This document shows positions 8,227-17,222 of a stretch of 64,000 bases of DNA, one piece after another; the first letter of the stretch is position 1, and every line of letters starts with the position of its first letter. The position numbers and the translations under genes were made by a program. Under the pieces are notes generated by a model. The model was given only the letters and a program-made list of their open reading frames with translations. It had not been told where the DNA came from and searched no databases. The stretch covers positions 30,301-94,300 of the forward strand of contig CALLMD010000022.1 in the NCBI GenBank assembly GCA_938007935.1, read 5' to 3'. Source of the stretch: an uncultured Hellea sp. GTDB lineage: Bacteria > Pseudomonadota > Alphaproteobacteria > Caulobacterales > Maricaulaceae.

Positions 8227-8819
8227 TTCTGGCGTTCAGGCCGGATGCCAACCCATGTCTCATCCACATAGTTTTTTATAGCCTCATTATCCGCTTTGAT
8301 ATCACCGGTGAGCGGCATGAGCCTGTCTAACACAACATGTTTATTCGGGCCGTCAAAAGCGCAGATGAAAACGGGGACTTTCGCTGCATAGGCGGCGCGC
8401 AAATATCCCGTCTTATATTTTGGTACCAAACTACGTGTGCCTTCAGGCGGGAAACCAACGCAGACTTTCTCTTCGCTTTCAAACAGGGTGGTAATTTGCT
8501 CGACAACATTATTACCTTTAGCGCGGTCAACGGGATAGCCCCCTAGCGCGCGAAATATAGGGCCCATGGGCCAGAAGAACCACTCTTTCTTGATGAGGAA
8601 TGTATATTTAAATCCAGAAGCGAGCATAGCCAGAGAAGCCGCAATCGCGTCCCAATTCGAAGTATGAGGAACGCCAATAATAACGAATTTAGGTGCGTCT
8701 GGCATACGGCCTTTGAGTTTCCAGCCAATAAGTTTTAAGCCCAGTGAGCCTAATCCGCGAGTAAGTTTATTGCCCATGCGCGGGGAGTGTTCGCTCATAT
8801 GAGGATTGTCATATTTCAT
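8223..8819 (-). CDS. PlsC-family acyltransferase (copy 1)
   Basis: A 198-residue protein with the glycerolipid acyltransferase motifs: GVPHTSNWDAIAA (the NHxxxxD-type catalytic block, here HTSNWD), GYPVDRAKGNN, and FPPEGTRS (phosphate-binding EGTR). These enzymes move an acyl chain from acyl-CoA or acyl-ACP onto a lysophospholipid or similar acceptor at the inner membrane. It is shorter than classical PlsC and has no obvious membrane helix. It is a tandem paralogue of the gene at 8833-9477, with the same opening pattern (PRMGN-LTRG/LSRG) and the same C-terminal WVGIRPE/FKGIRPE block. Confidence 0.85.
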   Translation of the reverse strand: MKYDNPHMSEHSPRMGNKLTRGLGSLGLKLIGWKLKGRMPDAPKFVIIGVPHTSNWDAIAASLAMLASGFKYTFLIKKEWFFWPMGPIFRALGGYPVDRAKGNNVVEQITTLFESEEKVCVGFPPEGTRSLVPKYKTGYLRAAYAAKVPVFICAFDGPNKHVVLDRLMPLTGDIKADNEAIKNYVDETWVGIRPERQK

Positions 8820-8832
8820 ATGATCTAAGCCC

Positions 8833-9477
8833 TTAACTTAATTCTGGACGGATGCCCTTAAAATTAGCGTCGTAATAGGCTTTGATGTCACGATTATCAA
8901 CGTCGATATCGCCAGTCAGGGGCCATAATTTATCGAGAAAAACTTCTTTCTTTACAGCGTCCACAGCAACGAGAAAGACGGGCACATTTGCCGCTATGGC
9001 TATCCTTAAATAGCCTTTTTTAAATGTGTCGACTTTTGACCGAGTTCCCTCTGGTGTTATGCCAAGATAAGCTTTGTCTTGCGCAGCAAACCAGTTAGCC
9101 ATTTGTGTTGTGATGTCCGTTTTTGCGCCTCGGTCGATAGGAACACCGCCAAGTTTTTTAAAAAGACCTCCCAGGGGCCAGAAAAAGGCTTGTTTTTTCA
9201 TCATCCATGAACACCGCAAACCAACAGCTTGCATAGCTGCCAGTGCAATAATCAAATCCCAATTCGAAGTATGCGGCGCGCCTATATATACGAGTTTTTT
9301 TTCTTTCGGAAATGCACCAGTGACTTTCCATCCCATGATTTTAAGAACGCCCTCTGCAATACCGCGTGAAAGTGAATTGCCCATTCTCGGGACGTGTTCA
9401 TTTACAAATTGATTATCAAACTTTGCCAAAACTTGCTTTCTTTTTTTGAAATATATGGAACCAAACTGACCCTTCAT
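8833..9477 (-). CDS. PlsC-family acyltransferase (copy 2)
   Basis: A 214-residue tandem paralogue of the downstream gene. It has IGAPHTSNWDLIIALA, GGVPIDRGAKTD and GITPEGTRSKV in the same order and spacing. The N-terminus is about 15 residues longer and basic (MKGQFGSIYFKKRKQ). A start at a later codon is possible. Keeping two diverged copies side by side suggests different acyl or acceptor preference. Neither copy is close enough to a named enzyme to assign a specific lipid. Confidence 0.83.
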   Translation of the reverse strand: MKGQFGSIYFKKRKQVLAKFDNQFVNEHVPRMGNSLSRGIAEGVLKIMGWKVTGAFPKEKKLVYIGAPHTSNWDLIIALAAMQAVGLRCSWMMKKQAFFWPLGGLFKKLGGVPIDRGAKTDITTQMANWFAAQDKAYLGITPEGTRSKVDTFKKGYLRIAIAANVPVFLVAVDAVKKEVFLDKLWPLTGDIDVDNRDIKAYYDANFKGIRPELS

Positions 9478-9520
9478 GAGTAGATTAGCTAGTGTTAATC
9501 ACATTAATTAGGATTTTTAA

Positions 9521-10354
9521 ATGAAAAACAAACTTCTTCTTGCGCTGACGGCTACGGCTCTTGTTGCTTGTCAGGGTGCTGATAAAACGGAAACTGGTAA
9601 AGATGCGTCTGATACTATTGAAAAAGTTAGTGCGGATCTTTGTTTGGATATGGGGCCCCAGACCCCACGTGATATTTCGTCCGTAGCGGGATTAAACCTC
9701 GCTGATTTTCCGATGGCGCCAACTAGCGATGCAATGAATCTGTGTAACATCCATACGCACACCAATGCAGAACATAAGGGACCGGGCTTTTCGGTCTTTG
9801 TCAATGATAGTGATTATGGCGGCTATGCCTGTAATGATAGTGGTAGCCTGACAGATGCCGAGCTTAAAATGCCAGAAGGCGACATGGCTTTTGGTAAAGT
9901 TAAAACTGGCGATACAATTGAGGTTCACTGGGTGCATACATCTTGTGATATTACGCCAGGTGAGGGTCTTGGATCTTGTTTATCAGATACATGTACGGAC
10001 CCCTTATTACGTGTTGAGGCTCAAACATTTTTAGTCGTTAATGATAGTAGCGCAGCTAATTTTATGGACTTTGACTATTCGGGTAATAATGCGGTTGGGT
10101 TGCACCAACCTAAGTCTTTACCTGCTGGAACAGGCGCGCCTGTTGTCTTTCGGGGGTCAACGACAGGACCAAGCTATGATCAAAAAACTTGTTCTCCTAT
10201 GAAAGTGACCTGGAGCGTTCGTCCGCAATGCATGAAAGTTGATATCAACTCCCTTAATGCATGGGCAAAATCGGGCAATGTTTTCAAGGAAAAGAAATCC
10301 CACGGCGTCCGTCAGCTTGTAACGGCACCCGAGCTTCTTTCTCCTATACAGTAA
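9521..10354 (+). CDS. Delta-class carbonic anhydrase, probable periplasmic lipoprotein
   Basis: A 277-residue protein with a lipoprotein signal peptide: MKNKLLLALTATALVAC, with the lipobox LVAC and Cys at 17. The mature part contains CNIHTHTNAEHKG and TIEVHWVHTSC, His-rich blocks that I associate with the zinc site of delta-class carbonic anhydrases, first known from diatoms and also found in marine bacteria. Six or more cysteines suggest disulfides in the periplasm. The reaction would be hydration of CO2 to bicarbonate. The gene stands alone, with its own leader and a weak SD (AGGA). The class assignment rests on motif memory. Confidence 0.75.
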   Translation: MKNKLLLALTATALVACQGADKTETGKDASDTIEKVSADLCLDMGPQTPRDISSVAGLNLADFPMAPTSDAMNLCNIHTHTNAEHKGPGFSVFVNDSDYGGYACNDSGSLTDAELKMPEGDMAFGKVKTGDTIEVHWVHTSCDITPGEGLGSCLSDTCTDPLLRVEAQTFLVVNDSSAANFMDFDYSGNNAVGLHQPKSLPAGTGAPVVFRGSTTGPSYDQKTCSPMKVTWSVRPQCMKVDINSLNAWAKSGNVFKEKKSHGVRQLVTAPELLSPIQ

Positions 10355-10357
10355 TAG

Positions 10358-10389
10358 TTTTGATGATCTCTAATTTGAGATCATCAAAG
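10358..10389. terminator. Strong hairpin between convergent genes, possible bidirectional terminator
   Basis: A perfect 10-bp stem TGATGATCTC / GAGATCATCA encloses a 6-base loop, and T/A flanks extend it by about two pairs. It lies just after the carbonic anhydrase stop and covers the stop of the small minus-strand gene. There is no run of T on either side, so intrinsic termination is uncertain. Confidence 0.4.
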
Positions 10390-10576
10390 CCAATCCTACA
10401 AGAAAGCAGCCTAAAATTGCGTCAAATGTCAATGATGGGTAATGCGTAGAAGATGGAACGCGTTGATACCTTTGTACGGTATCAATGCGTTTATGTATTT
10501 GGAAGCCAACGCGGCATAGTAGCATAACGCCGAATAGAAAACTCACAGCTACAATAGCTATATTATTACTGATCAT
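10370..10576 (-). CDS. Small two-helix membrane protein, unknown
   Basis: A 68-residue frame with two hydrophobic helices: about 5-22 (IAIVAVSFLFGVMLLC) and 50-66 (DAILGCFLVGLALM), joined by a basic linker. A G-rich Shine-Dalgarno-like run (GGGGGG) sits 5 bp before the ATG, which supports translation. I recognise no family. The remaining bases between this gene and gatC (10577-10770) show nothing else convincing. Confidence 0.45.
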   Translation of the reverse strand: MISNNIAIVAVSFLFGVMLLCRVGFQIHKRIDTVQRYQRVPSSTHYPSLTFDAILGCFLVGLALMISN

Positions 10577-10770
10577 GTTGCCCCCCGAAAACTCAGAAAA
10601 TGCGCCCTAAAATATAATTGCCGTGACTGAGAACGGCACTGTGCATGCGTAGTAGGGAGCGGTTAAAATTAAGTCAATAAACCAGAAGTCGTTGCAAAGG
10701 CTATTAATCGGGCTTGCCCCGCCTTTCGCCCCCTGCTAACTCGCCCGTTCAAGATATAATGGAGACTCGT

Positions 10771-11073
10771 GTGAGTAACCCTAAAGGCGCGGTGAGCGCC
10801 GAAGACGTAAAGAAAATCGCCCGCTTATCGCGGCTCCATTTAGAGGCCGACCGCCTGCAACCGCTTGCCGATGATTTGAATGGAATTTTGGGCTGGATTG
10901 AGCAGCTGAATGAAGTTGATGTTGAGGGCATAGAGCCCATGACATCGGCTGTCGATATGTCTGCGCCTATGCGTAAGGACGAGATTTCAGATGGCGGTAA
11001 GCGCGATGACATCCTGAAAAACGCCCCGAAAAAAGATGATGGCTTCTTCGTCGTCCCAAGAAGCGTGGAGTAG
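10771..11073 (+). CDS. gatC: Aspartyl/glutamyl-tRNA amidotransferase subunit C
   Basis: Begins with GTG at 10771, 6 bp after the SD GGAG, giving 100 residues, the usual GatC length. An in-frame ATG at 10714 adds an unlikely leader. Characteristic parts are [15 protein letters not shown] near the N-terminus and the [20 protein letters not shown] segment. GatC wraps around GatA and stabilises the GatCAB complex, which converts Glu-tRNA(Gln) and Asp-tRNA(Asn) to the amidated forms. It is first in the gatC-gatA-nitroreductase-gatB cluster. Confidence 0.95.
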   Translation: MSNPKGAVSAEDVKKIARLSRLHLEADRLQPLADDLNGILGWIEQLNEVDVEGIEPMTSAVDMSAPMRKDEISDGGKRDDILKNAPKKDDGFFVVPRSVE

Positions 11074-11077
11074 GGAC

Positions 11078-12544
11078 ATGACGGATCTTACCAAACTCAC
11101 ACTCGAGGCCGCGCTAGGCGGCATGGATAAAGGCGAGTTTAGCTCTGTTGAACTGACACAGGCCCATATCGATGCTTGTGCAGGTGCTGGCAAGCTAAAT
11201 GCTTTCATCACGGATACGCATGAACTCGCATTAGAACAGGCCAAGGCCTCTGATGCCCGCCGCGCAAAAGGCGAGGTTGGTCTCCTTGAAGGCGCGCCGA
11301 TTGGTGTTAAAGACCTCTTCTGTACCGAAGGCGTTAAGACCTGTGCAGGGTCTAAAATTCTTGGCGACTTTAAACCGACATATGAGAGCTCTGTCACAGC
11401 AAATATGAAAGCCGATGGCATGGTGATGCTTGGTAAACTCAACCTTGATGAATTTGCGATGGGCTCCTCTAATGAAACTTCGGCTTATGGCCCCGTCATT
11501 AACCCGTGGCGTAAAGGCGAGGACCTTGTGCCGGGCGGTTCTTCTGGCGGTTCTGCGGCGGCAGTTGCAGCTGATTTGTGCTTAGGCGCAACGGCGACCG
11601 ATACGGGCGGCTCAATCCGTCAGCCGGCCTCCTTTACGGGTACAGTCGGGATTAAGCCGACTTATGGGCGCTGCTCACGTTGGGGTACAGTGGCTTTTGC
11701 CAGCTCGCTCGATCAAGCTGGCCCCATTGCCAAGACTGTCAAAGATGCGGCCATATTGCTTGAGAGCATGTCTGGTTATGATGCCAAAGACTCAACATCA
11801 CTTAACGTCGAAGTTCCGAAATGGTCAGAGAGTTGCGGCAAATCTGTCAAAGGTAAGCGCATTGGAATTCCCAAAGAATATTCTATCGAGGGCATGCCAT
11901 CTGAAATTCAATCGCTTTGGGATCAAGGCATTGCGTGGATGAAGGATGCCGGCGCGGAAATTGTGCCGATTACACTCCCGCACACGAAATACGCGCTGCC
12001 AGCTTATTATGTGGTCGCTCCAGCGGAGGCGTCTTCAAATCTCGCGCGTTATGATGGCATGCGTTATGGCCTGCGTGTTGACGGCAAAGACCTCAACGAC
12101 ACTTATGACCGCACACGGACAGAGGGCTTCGGCAAAGAAGTCCGCCGCCGTATTATGATCGGAACTTATGTGCTCAGCGCGGGTTATTATGATGCTTATT
12201 ATCTTCGCGCGCAAAAGGTCCGCACGCGGATTGTCGAAGATTTCGAAAACGCGTGGCAGACATGTGACGCTATCCTAACGCCAACCGCGCCCTCTGCGCC
12301 ATTTGCCGTTGGCCGCAAAGTCAATGACCCCGTGCAAATGTATCTCAACGATATTTTCACCGTTACGACAAATCTCGCGGGATTACCGGGCATTTCCGTT
12401 CCTGCGGGCCTTAGTGATGATGGTTTGCCCCTAGGCTTGCAGATTATCGGTAAGGCGCTGGATGAAGATACGGTCTTTGCCGCGGCAAGCGCGCTTGAAA
12501 AGGCCGCAGGATTTACGGCTAAGCCTAACCGCTGGTGGAAATAG
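11078..12544 (+). CDS. gatA: Aspartyl/glutamyl-tRNA amidotransferase subunit A
   Basis: A 488-residue amidase-signature enzyme. Its Ser-cisSer-Lys triad is visible: the Lys in GVKDLF (about 78), the Ser in [14 protein letters not shown] (about 155) and the Ser in [11 protein letters not shown] (about 179). It releases ammonia from glutamine or asparagine for GatB. The start at 11078 is 4 bp after the gatC stop with AGGGAC upstream. A longer in-frame ATG at 11036 would sit inside gatC. Confidence 0.97.
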   Translation: MTDLTKLTLEAALGGMDKGEFSSVELTQAHIDACAGAGKLNAFITDTHELALEQAKASDARRAKGEVGLLEGAPIGVKDLFCTEGVKTCAGSKILGDFKPTYESSVTANMKADGMVMLGKLNLDEFAMGSSNETSAYGPVINPWRKGEDLVPGGSSGGSAAAVAADLCLGATATDTGGSIRQPASFTGTVGIKPTYGRCSRWGTVAFASSLDQAGPIAKTVKDAAILLESMSGYDAKDSTSLNVEVPKWSESCGKSVKGKRIGIPKEYSIEGMPSEIQSLWDQGIAWMKDAGAEIVPITLPHTKYALPAYYVVAPAEASSNLARYDGMRYGLRVDGKDLNDTYDRTRTEGFGKEVRRRIMIGTYVLSAGYYDAYYLRAQKVRTRIVEDFENAWQTCDAILTPTAPSAPFAVGRKVNDPVQMYLNDIFTVTTNLAGLPGISVPAGLSDDGLPLGLQIIGKALDEDTVFAAASALEKAAGFTAKPNRWWK

Positions 12545-12560
12545 ATAATAGGAGTTTGAT

Positions 12561-13163
12561 ATGAACACGTTGGAAGCTATTCGCGCGCGCCGCGCCGTAA
12601 AACATTATGATCCTGAGTTTACAATCCCTGAGGATCAAATTGCGGAGTTAAAAGACCTCATTCGTCAGGCCCCGACCTCGTTTAATATTCAAAATTGGCG
12701 ATTTGTTTTTGTCAATGACAAAGCCCTGCGCGCTGAAATTCGCGCTGTGGGATGGGATCAGGCTCAAATGACAGAGGCTTCGCATCTGATTGTTTTATGC
12801 GCCGATGTTCAGGCTTGGGCGAAAGAACCCGGCCGTTTTTGGGAAGATGCACCCAAAGAGGCGCAAGATTTCCTTGTTCCCGCAATTGGAAGCTTTTACG
12901 GCGGGCGCGAGTGGCAACAACGCGACGAAGCCATGCGCTCTGTTGGTATCGCTGCCCAGACGATTATGTTAGCTGTTAAAGCCATGGGCTATGACAGTTG
13001 CCCTATGATTGGTTTCGATGCTGATGCGGTGGGTAAGCTCATCAACCTACCAGACGATCATGTTGTCGGTATGATGATAGCTATCGGTAAGGCCAAAACA
13101 CCTGCACAATCTAAGGGCGGATATTTGCCTGACGATGAAATTTTCTTTGAGGACAAGTTTTAA
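12561..13163 (+). CDS. Nitroreductase-family flavoprotein inside the gat cluster
   Basis: A 200-residue protein with the nitroreductase opening [14 protein letters not shown], the FMN-contact segment [17 protein letters not shown] and the later [15 protein letters not shown] / GMMIAIGKA blocks. The family reduces nitro compounds, quinones or enones with NAD(P)H and FMN. It lies 16 bp after gatA and 2 bp before gatB, so it is transcribed with tRNA amidation genes. No link to tRNA amidation is known to me. Its substrate is not readable from sequence. Confidence 0.9.
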   Translation: MNTLEAIRARRAVKHYDPEFTIPEDQIAELKDLIRQAPTSFNIQNWRFVFVNDKALRAEIRAVGWDQAQMTEASHLIVLCADVQAWAKEPGRFWEDAPKEAQDFLVPAIGSFYGGREWQQRDEAMRSVGIAAQTIMLAVKAMGYDSCPMIGFDADAVGKLINLPDDHVVGMMIAIGKAKTPAQSKGGYLPDDEIFFEDKF

Positions 13164-13165
13164 TC

Positions 13166-14659
13166 ATGTTCACAGCAGAACGGGTCGCAGACCCAAAAGA
13201 TTATATTAAAGGCGAGACCGGTGATTGGGAAATCATCATTGGTTTGGAAATTCATGCGCAGGTCGCGTCGAATTCCAAGCTCTTCTCAGGCTCTTCCACC
13301 CAATATGGGGCTGAGCCGAATAGCCAAGTCTCTCTGGTTGATGCGGGCATGCCGGGCATGCTCCCTGTCGTGAATGAGTTTTGCGTTGAGCAAGCTGTCA
13401 AAACGGGTCTTGGGCTGAATTCGAAAATTAATCTGTTCTCGCGCTTTGACCGCAAAAACTATTTCTATGTCGATCTGCCCCAAGGTTATCAGATTTCACA
13501 ATTCGAGCATCCAATCGTGGGTGAGGGTGAGATTGAGGTTTTGCCGATTGACGCTGACGGCAACACAATGGAGCCCGTCTCTGTCGGGATTGAACGCCTG
13601 CATTTGGAACAAGATGCGGGTAAATCAGTCCATGAGCTCTCGCCTGATGAAACTTATGTCGATTTAAACCGTTGCGGCGTCGCGCTGATGGAGATTGTCT
13701 CCAAGCCTGATATGCGCAGCCCCGAAGAGGCCTCTGCCTATGTCGATAAGATACGCGGGATTGTCCGCGCGCTGGGTACATGTGACGGCGATATGGAGAA
13801 GGGCAACTTGCGCGCTGATGTGAATGTCTCTGTGCGCAAACCGGGCGGAGACCTTGGGACGCGCTGTGAGATTAAGAACGTCAACTCTCTGCGCTTTATC
13901 CGTCAGGCCATTAATTACGAAGCCCGACGCCATATCGACATCATCGAAGCGGGTGGTGAGATTGACCAAGAGACCCGTCTCTTTGATAGCGTCAAAGGCG
14001 AAACACGGACTATGCGTTCCAAAGAAGACGCGCATGATTACCGCTATTTCCCTGACCCTGATTTACTGCCGCTTAAGCTTGAGCAAAGCTTTGTTGATAG
14101 GATTAAATCCGAGCTCCCTGAAATGCCTGATGCCATTAAGGCGCGTTTCATGAGCGATTATAATCTCTCTGAATATGACGCGCGCATACTGACCGCGGAT
14201 AAAGGCAAAAGCGATTTTTACGAAGTTGTGGCCAAAGACCGCGACGCCAAAATCGCGGCCAATTGGATGATGGGGGATTTATTCGGCGCGCTGAACAAGG
14301 CGGGCATAGAGCTAGAAGATAGCCCTGTCTCTGCCGATATGCTTGGCGGCTTGATTGACCGTATTGCGGATAAGACAATCTCAGGTAAAATCGCCAAAGA
14401 CGTCTTTGAACGCATGTTCGCAGGTGAAGGCGACGCTGATACAATCATCGAAAAGCAAGGCCTTAAGCAAGTTACAGATACAGGCGAGATTGAGAAAATG
14501 GTCGATGACGCCATCGCCGCCAATGCGGCCCAAGCCGAAAAAGCCAAAGAGAACCCGAAACTCCTCGGTTTCTTCGTCGGACAAGTCATGAAGGCCAGCC
14601 AAGGCAAAGCCAACCCGCAAGCGGTGAATGAGATTTTGCGGGCGAAGTTGGGTCTATAG
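13166..14659 (+). CDS. gatB: Aspartyl/glutamyl-tRNA amidotransferase subunit B
   Basis: A 497-residue GatB. It has the N-terminal cradle domain with [13 protein letters not shown], the [14 protein letters not shown] block, the [17 protein letters not shown] block, [13 protein letters not shown], and the C-terminal YqeY-like tail binding tRNA ([19 protein letters not shown]). GatB activates the misacylated tRNA with ATP and accepts ammonia channelled from GatA. The start ATG is 2 bp after the nitroreductase stop. No terminator is evident before the next gene, 53 bp on. Confidence 0.97.
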   Translation: MFTAERVADPKDYIKGETGDWEIIIGLEIHAQVASNSKLFSGSSTQYGAEPNSQVSLVDAGMPGMLPVVNEFCVEQAVKTGLGLNSKINLFSRFDRKNYFYVDLPQGYQISQFEHPIVGEGEIEVLPIDADGNTMEPVSVGIERLHLEQDAGKSVHELSPDETYVDLNRCGVALMEIVSKPDMRSPEEASAYVDKIRGIVRALGTCDGDMEKGNLRADVNVSVRKPGGDLGTRCEIKNVNSLRFIRQAINYEARRHIDIIEAGGEIDQETRLFDSVKGETRTMRSKEDAHDYRYFPDPDLLPLKLEQSFVDRIKSELPEMPDAIKARFMSDYNLSEYDARILTADKGKSDFYEVVAKDRDAKIAANWMMGDLFGALNKAGIELEDSPVSADMLGGLIDRIADKTISGKIAKDVFERMFAGEGDADTIIEKQGLKQVTDTGEIEKMVDDAIAANAAQAEKAKENPKLLGFFVGQVMKASQGKANPQAVNEILRAKLGL

Positions 14660-14712
14660 GCTTCTGCAAAGCGCGCTTGCTATAATTTAAATGTGATGAT
14701 TAATTTCATCCC

Positions 14713-15714
14713 ATGAGATTCCGCCGCCCTACCTCTCGCCCTGCGCAAATTTATAGCGATAGCCATGCACGCGAGCATGACCGGTCTAACCAGTTTCAAT
14801 CTTGGCTGATTATCCTCGCCATGTTTGCCTTGCTATGCATCGCAGGCTTTGTGCTTTGGGGTGGCTTGGGTATTATTATGGCGGCAGCCTTTGCAGGTTT
14901 CACCGTGATGTCCGTCAGCCGCGCTTCGCCTAAAATGGTTTTGAAAATGTATAAGGCAAAGGCTTTGGGGCCGCGTGATTTGCCTGAACTTCAAGAGATG
15001 TTTGATCGCTTGGTCGCGCGCGCCGATTTGGAGCATAAGCCAACGCTTTATTATGTGCCGTCAAAAATGCTTAATGCCTTTGCCACGGGACGAGGGGATC
15101 AGACGGTTGTGGCTGTTACGCACGGGCTATTAGATAAAATGAATAACCGCGAAATTGGCGGGGTTTTGGCGCATGAGATATCTCATATCAAACATAATGA
15201 TGTTTGGGTCATGAGTTTGGCTGATGCTTTTTCTAGGCTTACGAATTTTATGGGACAGATAGGTCAGATCATGTTGATTGTCAGTCTCGGCGCGCTGTTA
15301 TTTGGGACGAAGCTGCCTGTGCCCATGGTTGGGGTAGCGGTTTTACTATTAGCGCCAGCGGCAAGTGGTCTTTTGCAAATGGCGCTCTCGCGTTCGCGTG
15401 AATATGAAGCGGATTACGGCGCGGCGCAAATTACGGGTGACCCCGTTGGTATGGCGTCAGCGCTTAAGAAAGTCGATCAGGCACATACAAGCTGGCTTAA
15501 AAAGCTTGTCCTGCCCGGCCGTAAAGTGCCAGAGGCCTCATTGCTGCGTACACATCCCCCAACGCAGGAACGAATAGAGCGCCTCATGGCGATGAAGGAT
15601 TTACAAGAACTGCCGACGCAAATGGAGATGCCGCGCCGTATGGTCAATCCGCCGCCTCAATATGTCGTTCTGCGCCGCCCACGTTGGCATATGATGAGCG
15701 GGCTCTGGTATTAG
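14713..15714 (+). CDS. M48-family (HtpX-like) membrane zinc metalloprotease
   Basis: A 333-residue protein. Two adjacent N-terminal membrane helices (about 30-65) are followed by the zinc motif HEISH (H154, E155, H158) in GVLAHEISHIKHNDVW. A second hydrophobic pair follows (about 195-230), and the third ligand is the Glu in SREYEADYGAA. The layout is that of HtpX, which degrades misfolded membrane proteins with the active site in the cytoplasm. It lacks nothing obvious. The C-terminal Pro/Arg-rich tail is short and of unknown role. Confidence 0.88.
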   Translation: MRFRRPTSRPAQIYSDSHAREHDRSNQFQSWLIILAMFALLCIAGFVLWGGLGIIMAAAFAGFTVMSVSRASPKMVLKMYKAKALGPRDLPELQEMFDRLVARADLEHKPTLYYVPSKMLNAFATGRGDQTVVAVTHGLLDKMNNREIGGVLAHEISHIKHNDVWVMSLADAFSRLTNFMGQIGQIMLIVSLGALLFGTKLPVPMVGVAVLLLAPAASGLLQMALSRSREYEADYGAAQITGDPVGMASALKKVDQAHTSWLKKLVLPGRKVPEASLLRTHPPTQERIERLMAMKDLQELPTQMEMPRRMVNPPPQYVVLRRPRWHMMSGLWY

Positions 15715-15771
15715 AATAATTATCCTGATAGATAAGATTCTAATTTAGCGCGCAAAGAAAGCTCCGAACCC

Positions 15772-15963
15772 ATGGATGAAAGTAACCAAGCATTATTTAA
15801 TAAGCTGAAAATTATTGGGCCTCTCATTTTCTTCATTGTCGTCTTTGTAACGCTTTATAAATTTACCAATATTGGATTGGGCTTATCCGCTTTGATTGCG
15901 GGCATCATTGCGGTTCTTGACTATTACTTGCTGATTATCGTGATGAAGAAGGTCGGTAAATGA
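15772..15963 (+). CDS. Small two-helix membrane protein, unknown (copy A)
   Basis: A 63-residue protein with two hydrophobic helices (about 14-28 and 32-55) separated by KFTNIGLG, ending in a basic tail MKKVGK. I recognise no family. Its stop overlaps the start of the next small gene as ATGA. The second product has a matching pattern (ValThrLeu-Tyr-Lys, then Gly/Leu-rich helix, Asp-Tyr, then basic tail), so the two look like diverged duplicates. Confidence 0.7.
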   Translation: MDESNQALFNKLKIIGPLIFFIVVFVTLYKFTNIGLGLSALIAGIIAVLDYYLLIIVMKKVGK

Positions 15964-16130
15964 AGCTCCAAGAGGGGCCTTTATTTGGGGCCTTAATTAT
16001 CGGCATCGGCGTTACCTTTCTGACCTATAAGAAAACCAATAATGGGCTGCTTGCATTGGGGCTAGGTCTTGGCGTTGCAATCGCCGACTATATTTTAATT
16101 TTCGCCATTAAAGCTGTAACTAAGAAATAA
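15960..16130 (+). CDS. Small two-helix membrane protein, unknown (copy B)
   Basis: The ATG at 15960 overlaps the previous stop (ATGA) and opens a 56-residue frame ending at 16130. The product begins MKLQEGPLFGALIIGIG and ends ADYILIFAIKAVTKK, with two hydrophobic helices around a TYKKTNNG turn. Length, hydropathy and the FxTLYKFTN / FLTYKKTNN and DYYLLI / DYILIF matches point to duplication from copy A. The two may form a heteromeric membrane pair, which is inference. Confidence 0.65.
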   Translation: MKLQEGPLFGALIIGIGVTFLTYKKTNNGLLALGLGLGVAIADYILIFAIKAVTKK

Positions 16131-16147
16131 TTGAAGAAAGAATAGAT

Positions 16148-16837
16148 ATGCCACTTAATACTGATAAATCGACATCCGTCACCGAGGCGCTCGATACACG
16201 CATAACGGTGAGGGACTTCCTCGATACGCCAGTTCCGCATGATCTACTTCAAACATTATTCACCACGGCGCAGCGCACGGCCTCAGGCGGAAATCTTCAG
16301 CCTTGGCATGTCCATGTCATGACGGGTGATAAGCTTGCAGCTTTTAAGAAGGATGCCTTGGCGCGCGCACAGGGGGGGATAACCGATGTTCCCACCTATC
16401 AGGCCTATCCAAGTCCGTTATGGGAACCGCAGCGTTCTTGGCGCTATAAGCTCGGTGAAGATATGTATGCGCTTTTGGGGATTGAGAAAGACAATAAGAT
16501 GGGTCGCTTGATGTGGTTGATGCAAAACATCAAGTTTTTCGAGGCCCCTGTCGGAATTATTATCACAGGGGATAAGCGTCTGGAGATGCCGCAGCACCTC
16601 GATATTGGGATTTATGTGCAGTCTTTGATGTTACTGGCGCGCGAAGCGGGATTGCATACAGCCCCGCAAGGCTGGTGGCGTAATTGGCATAGCGTTTGTC
16701 ACGATCATCTTGATATTGCGGAGGAGGATGAAGTGCTTGTTGGAATGTCTCTGGGATATGGCAATCCTGACGCGCCCGTAAATAACCTTTATGCTGACCG
16801 TGCCGCCTTAGATGAGAGCGTAAAGTTCTATAAATAA
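16148..16837 (+). CDS. Nitroreductase-family flavoprotein
   Basis: A 229-residue protein with TRITVRDFLDTPVP (Arg residues contacting FMN phosphate), the RTASGGNLQPWHVHVMTG block, and the late LVGMSLGYGNPDAPVNNLY block typical of this larger nitroreductase subgroup. It would reduce nitroaromatic or enone compounds with NAD(P)H. It starts 17 bp after the small membrane gene, probably in the same transcript. It is not a close duplicate of the nitroreductase in the gat cluster. Confidence 0.9.
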   Translation: MPLNTDKSTSVTEALDTRITVRDFLDTPVPHDLLQTLFTTAQRTASGGNLQPWHVHVMTGDKLAAFKKDALARAQGGITDVPTYQAYPSPLWEPQRSWRYKLGEDMYALLGIEKDNKMGRLMWLMQNIKFFEAPVGIIITGDKRLEMPQHLDIGIYVQSLMLLAREAGLHTAPQGWWRNWHSVCHDHLDIAEEDEVLVGMSLGYGNPDAPVNNLYADRAALDESVKFYK

Positions 16838-16971
16838 CGCAGATTTGAGGCTTATTCTCTCGATTTATGTGTCTCATTTTGAGAAAAATAATAAAAAAGA
16901 GCATTATTTTTCGATTATTTGAGGCTCTTTCCGGGCCCATTTGGGAGACCGTTGCTTGAAATTGCGATATG

Positions 16972-16996
16972 CTATACTTCATATTGTTAAGTATAG
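16972..16996. promoter_or_regulatory. Perfect inverted repeat in AT-rich region
   Basis: CTATACTT and AAGTATAG form perfect 8-bp arms around a 9-bp spacer. The low GC content makes an operator or protein-binding site more likely than a terminator. Confidence 0.4.
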
Positions 16997-17040
16997 TTGA
17001 TAGTGTAATTGTAATTTAACTGAATTTAAATTTCATTTTA

Positions 17041-17068
17041 ACTTGTATTTACTTTATTTAATACAAGT
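17041..17068. promoter_or_regulatory. Second perfect inverted repeat in AT-rich region
   Basis: ACTTGTATT and AATACAAGT form perfect 9-bp arms around a 10-bp spacer, 45 bp after the first repeat. The arm sequence differs from the first repeat, so the two sites need not bind the same protein. Confidence 0.4.
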
Positions 17069-17171
17069 AAAGCTTGATTAACCTTTACGGAATTTAACCT
17101 TATATTTATCTGAGCAGGTCAGATTTCATTTTAAGTGCTGAGGACGAAGATAATTTTCGCCCGGTTGCTGA

Positions 17172-17195
17172 CTTCGAAAGCAAGAGCTTCCGAAG
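17172..17195 (+). promoter_or_regulatory. Leader hairpin before the Sel1-type gene
   Basis: CTTCGAAAGC and GCTTCCGAAG pair with one mismatch around an AAGA loop. It ends 27 bp before the ATG at 17223 and just upstream of the strong SD GGGGGAGG. It could stabilise the leader or affect initiation. Confidence 0.35.
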
Positions 17196-17222
17196 GTATT
17201 AGGTGAAATATAGGGGGAGGCC

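Larger units (their letters stand above)
16838..17222. other. 385-bp noncoding, AT-rich leader region
   Basis: No convincing reading frame is present. The middle (about 16975-17110) is very AT-rich and holds two perfect inverted repeats, listed separately, and the part just before the Sel1-type gene holds an imperfect hairpin. The region probably carries the promoter, operators and a long 5' leader of the gene at 17223. A small RNA cannot be ruled out. Confidence 0.5.

Noticed and set aside
14148..14613. Long antisense frames over gatB
   Set aside because: They are reverse-frame shadows created by codon bias in a certain gene and show no recognisable protein.
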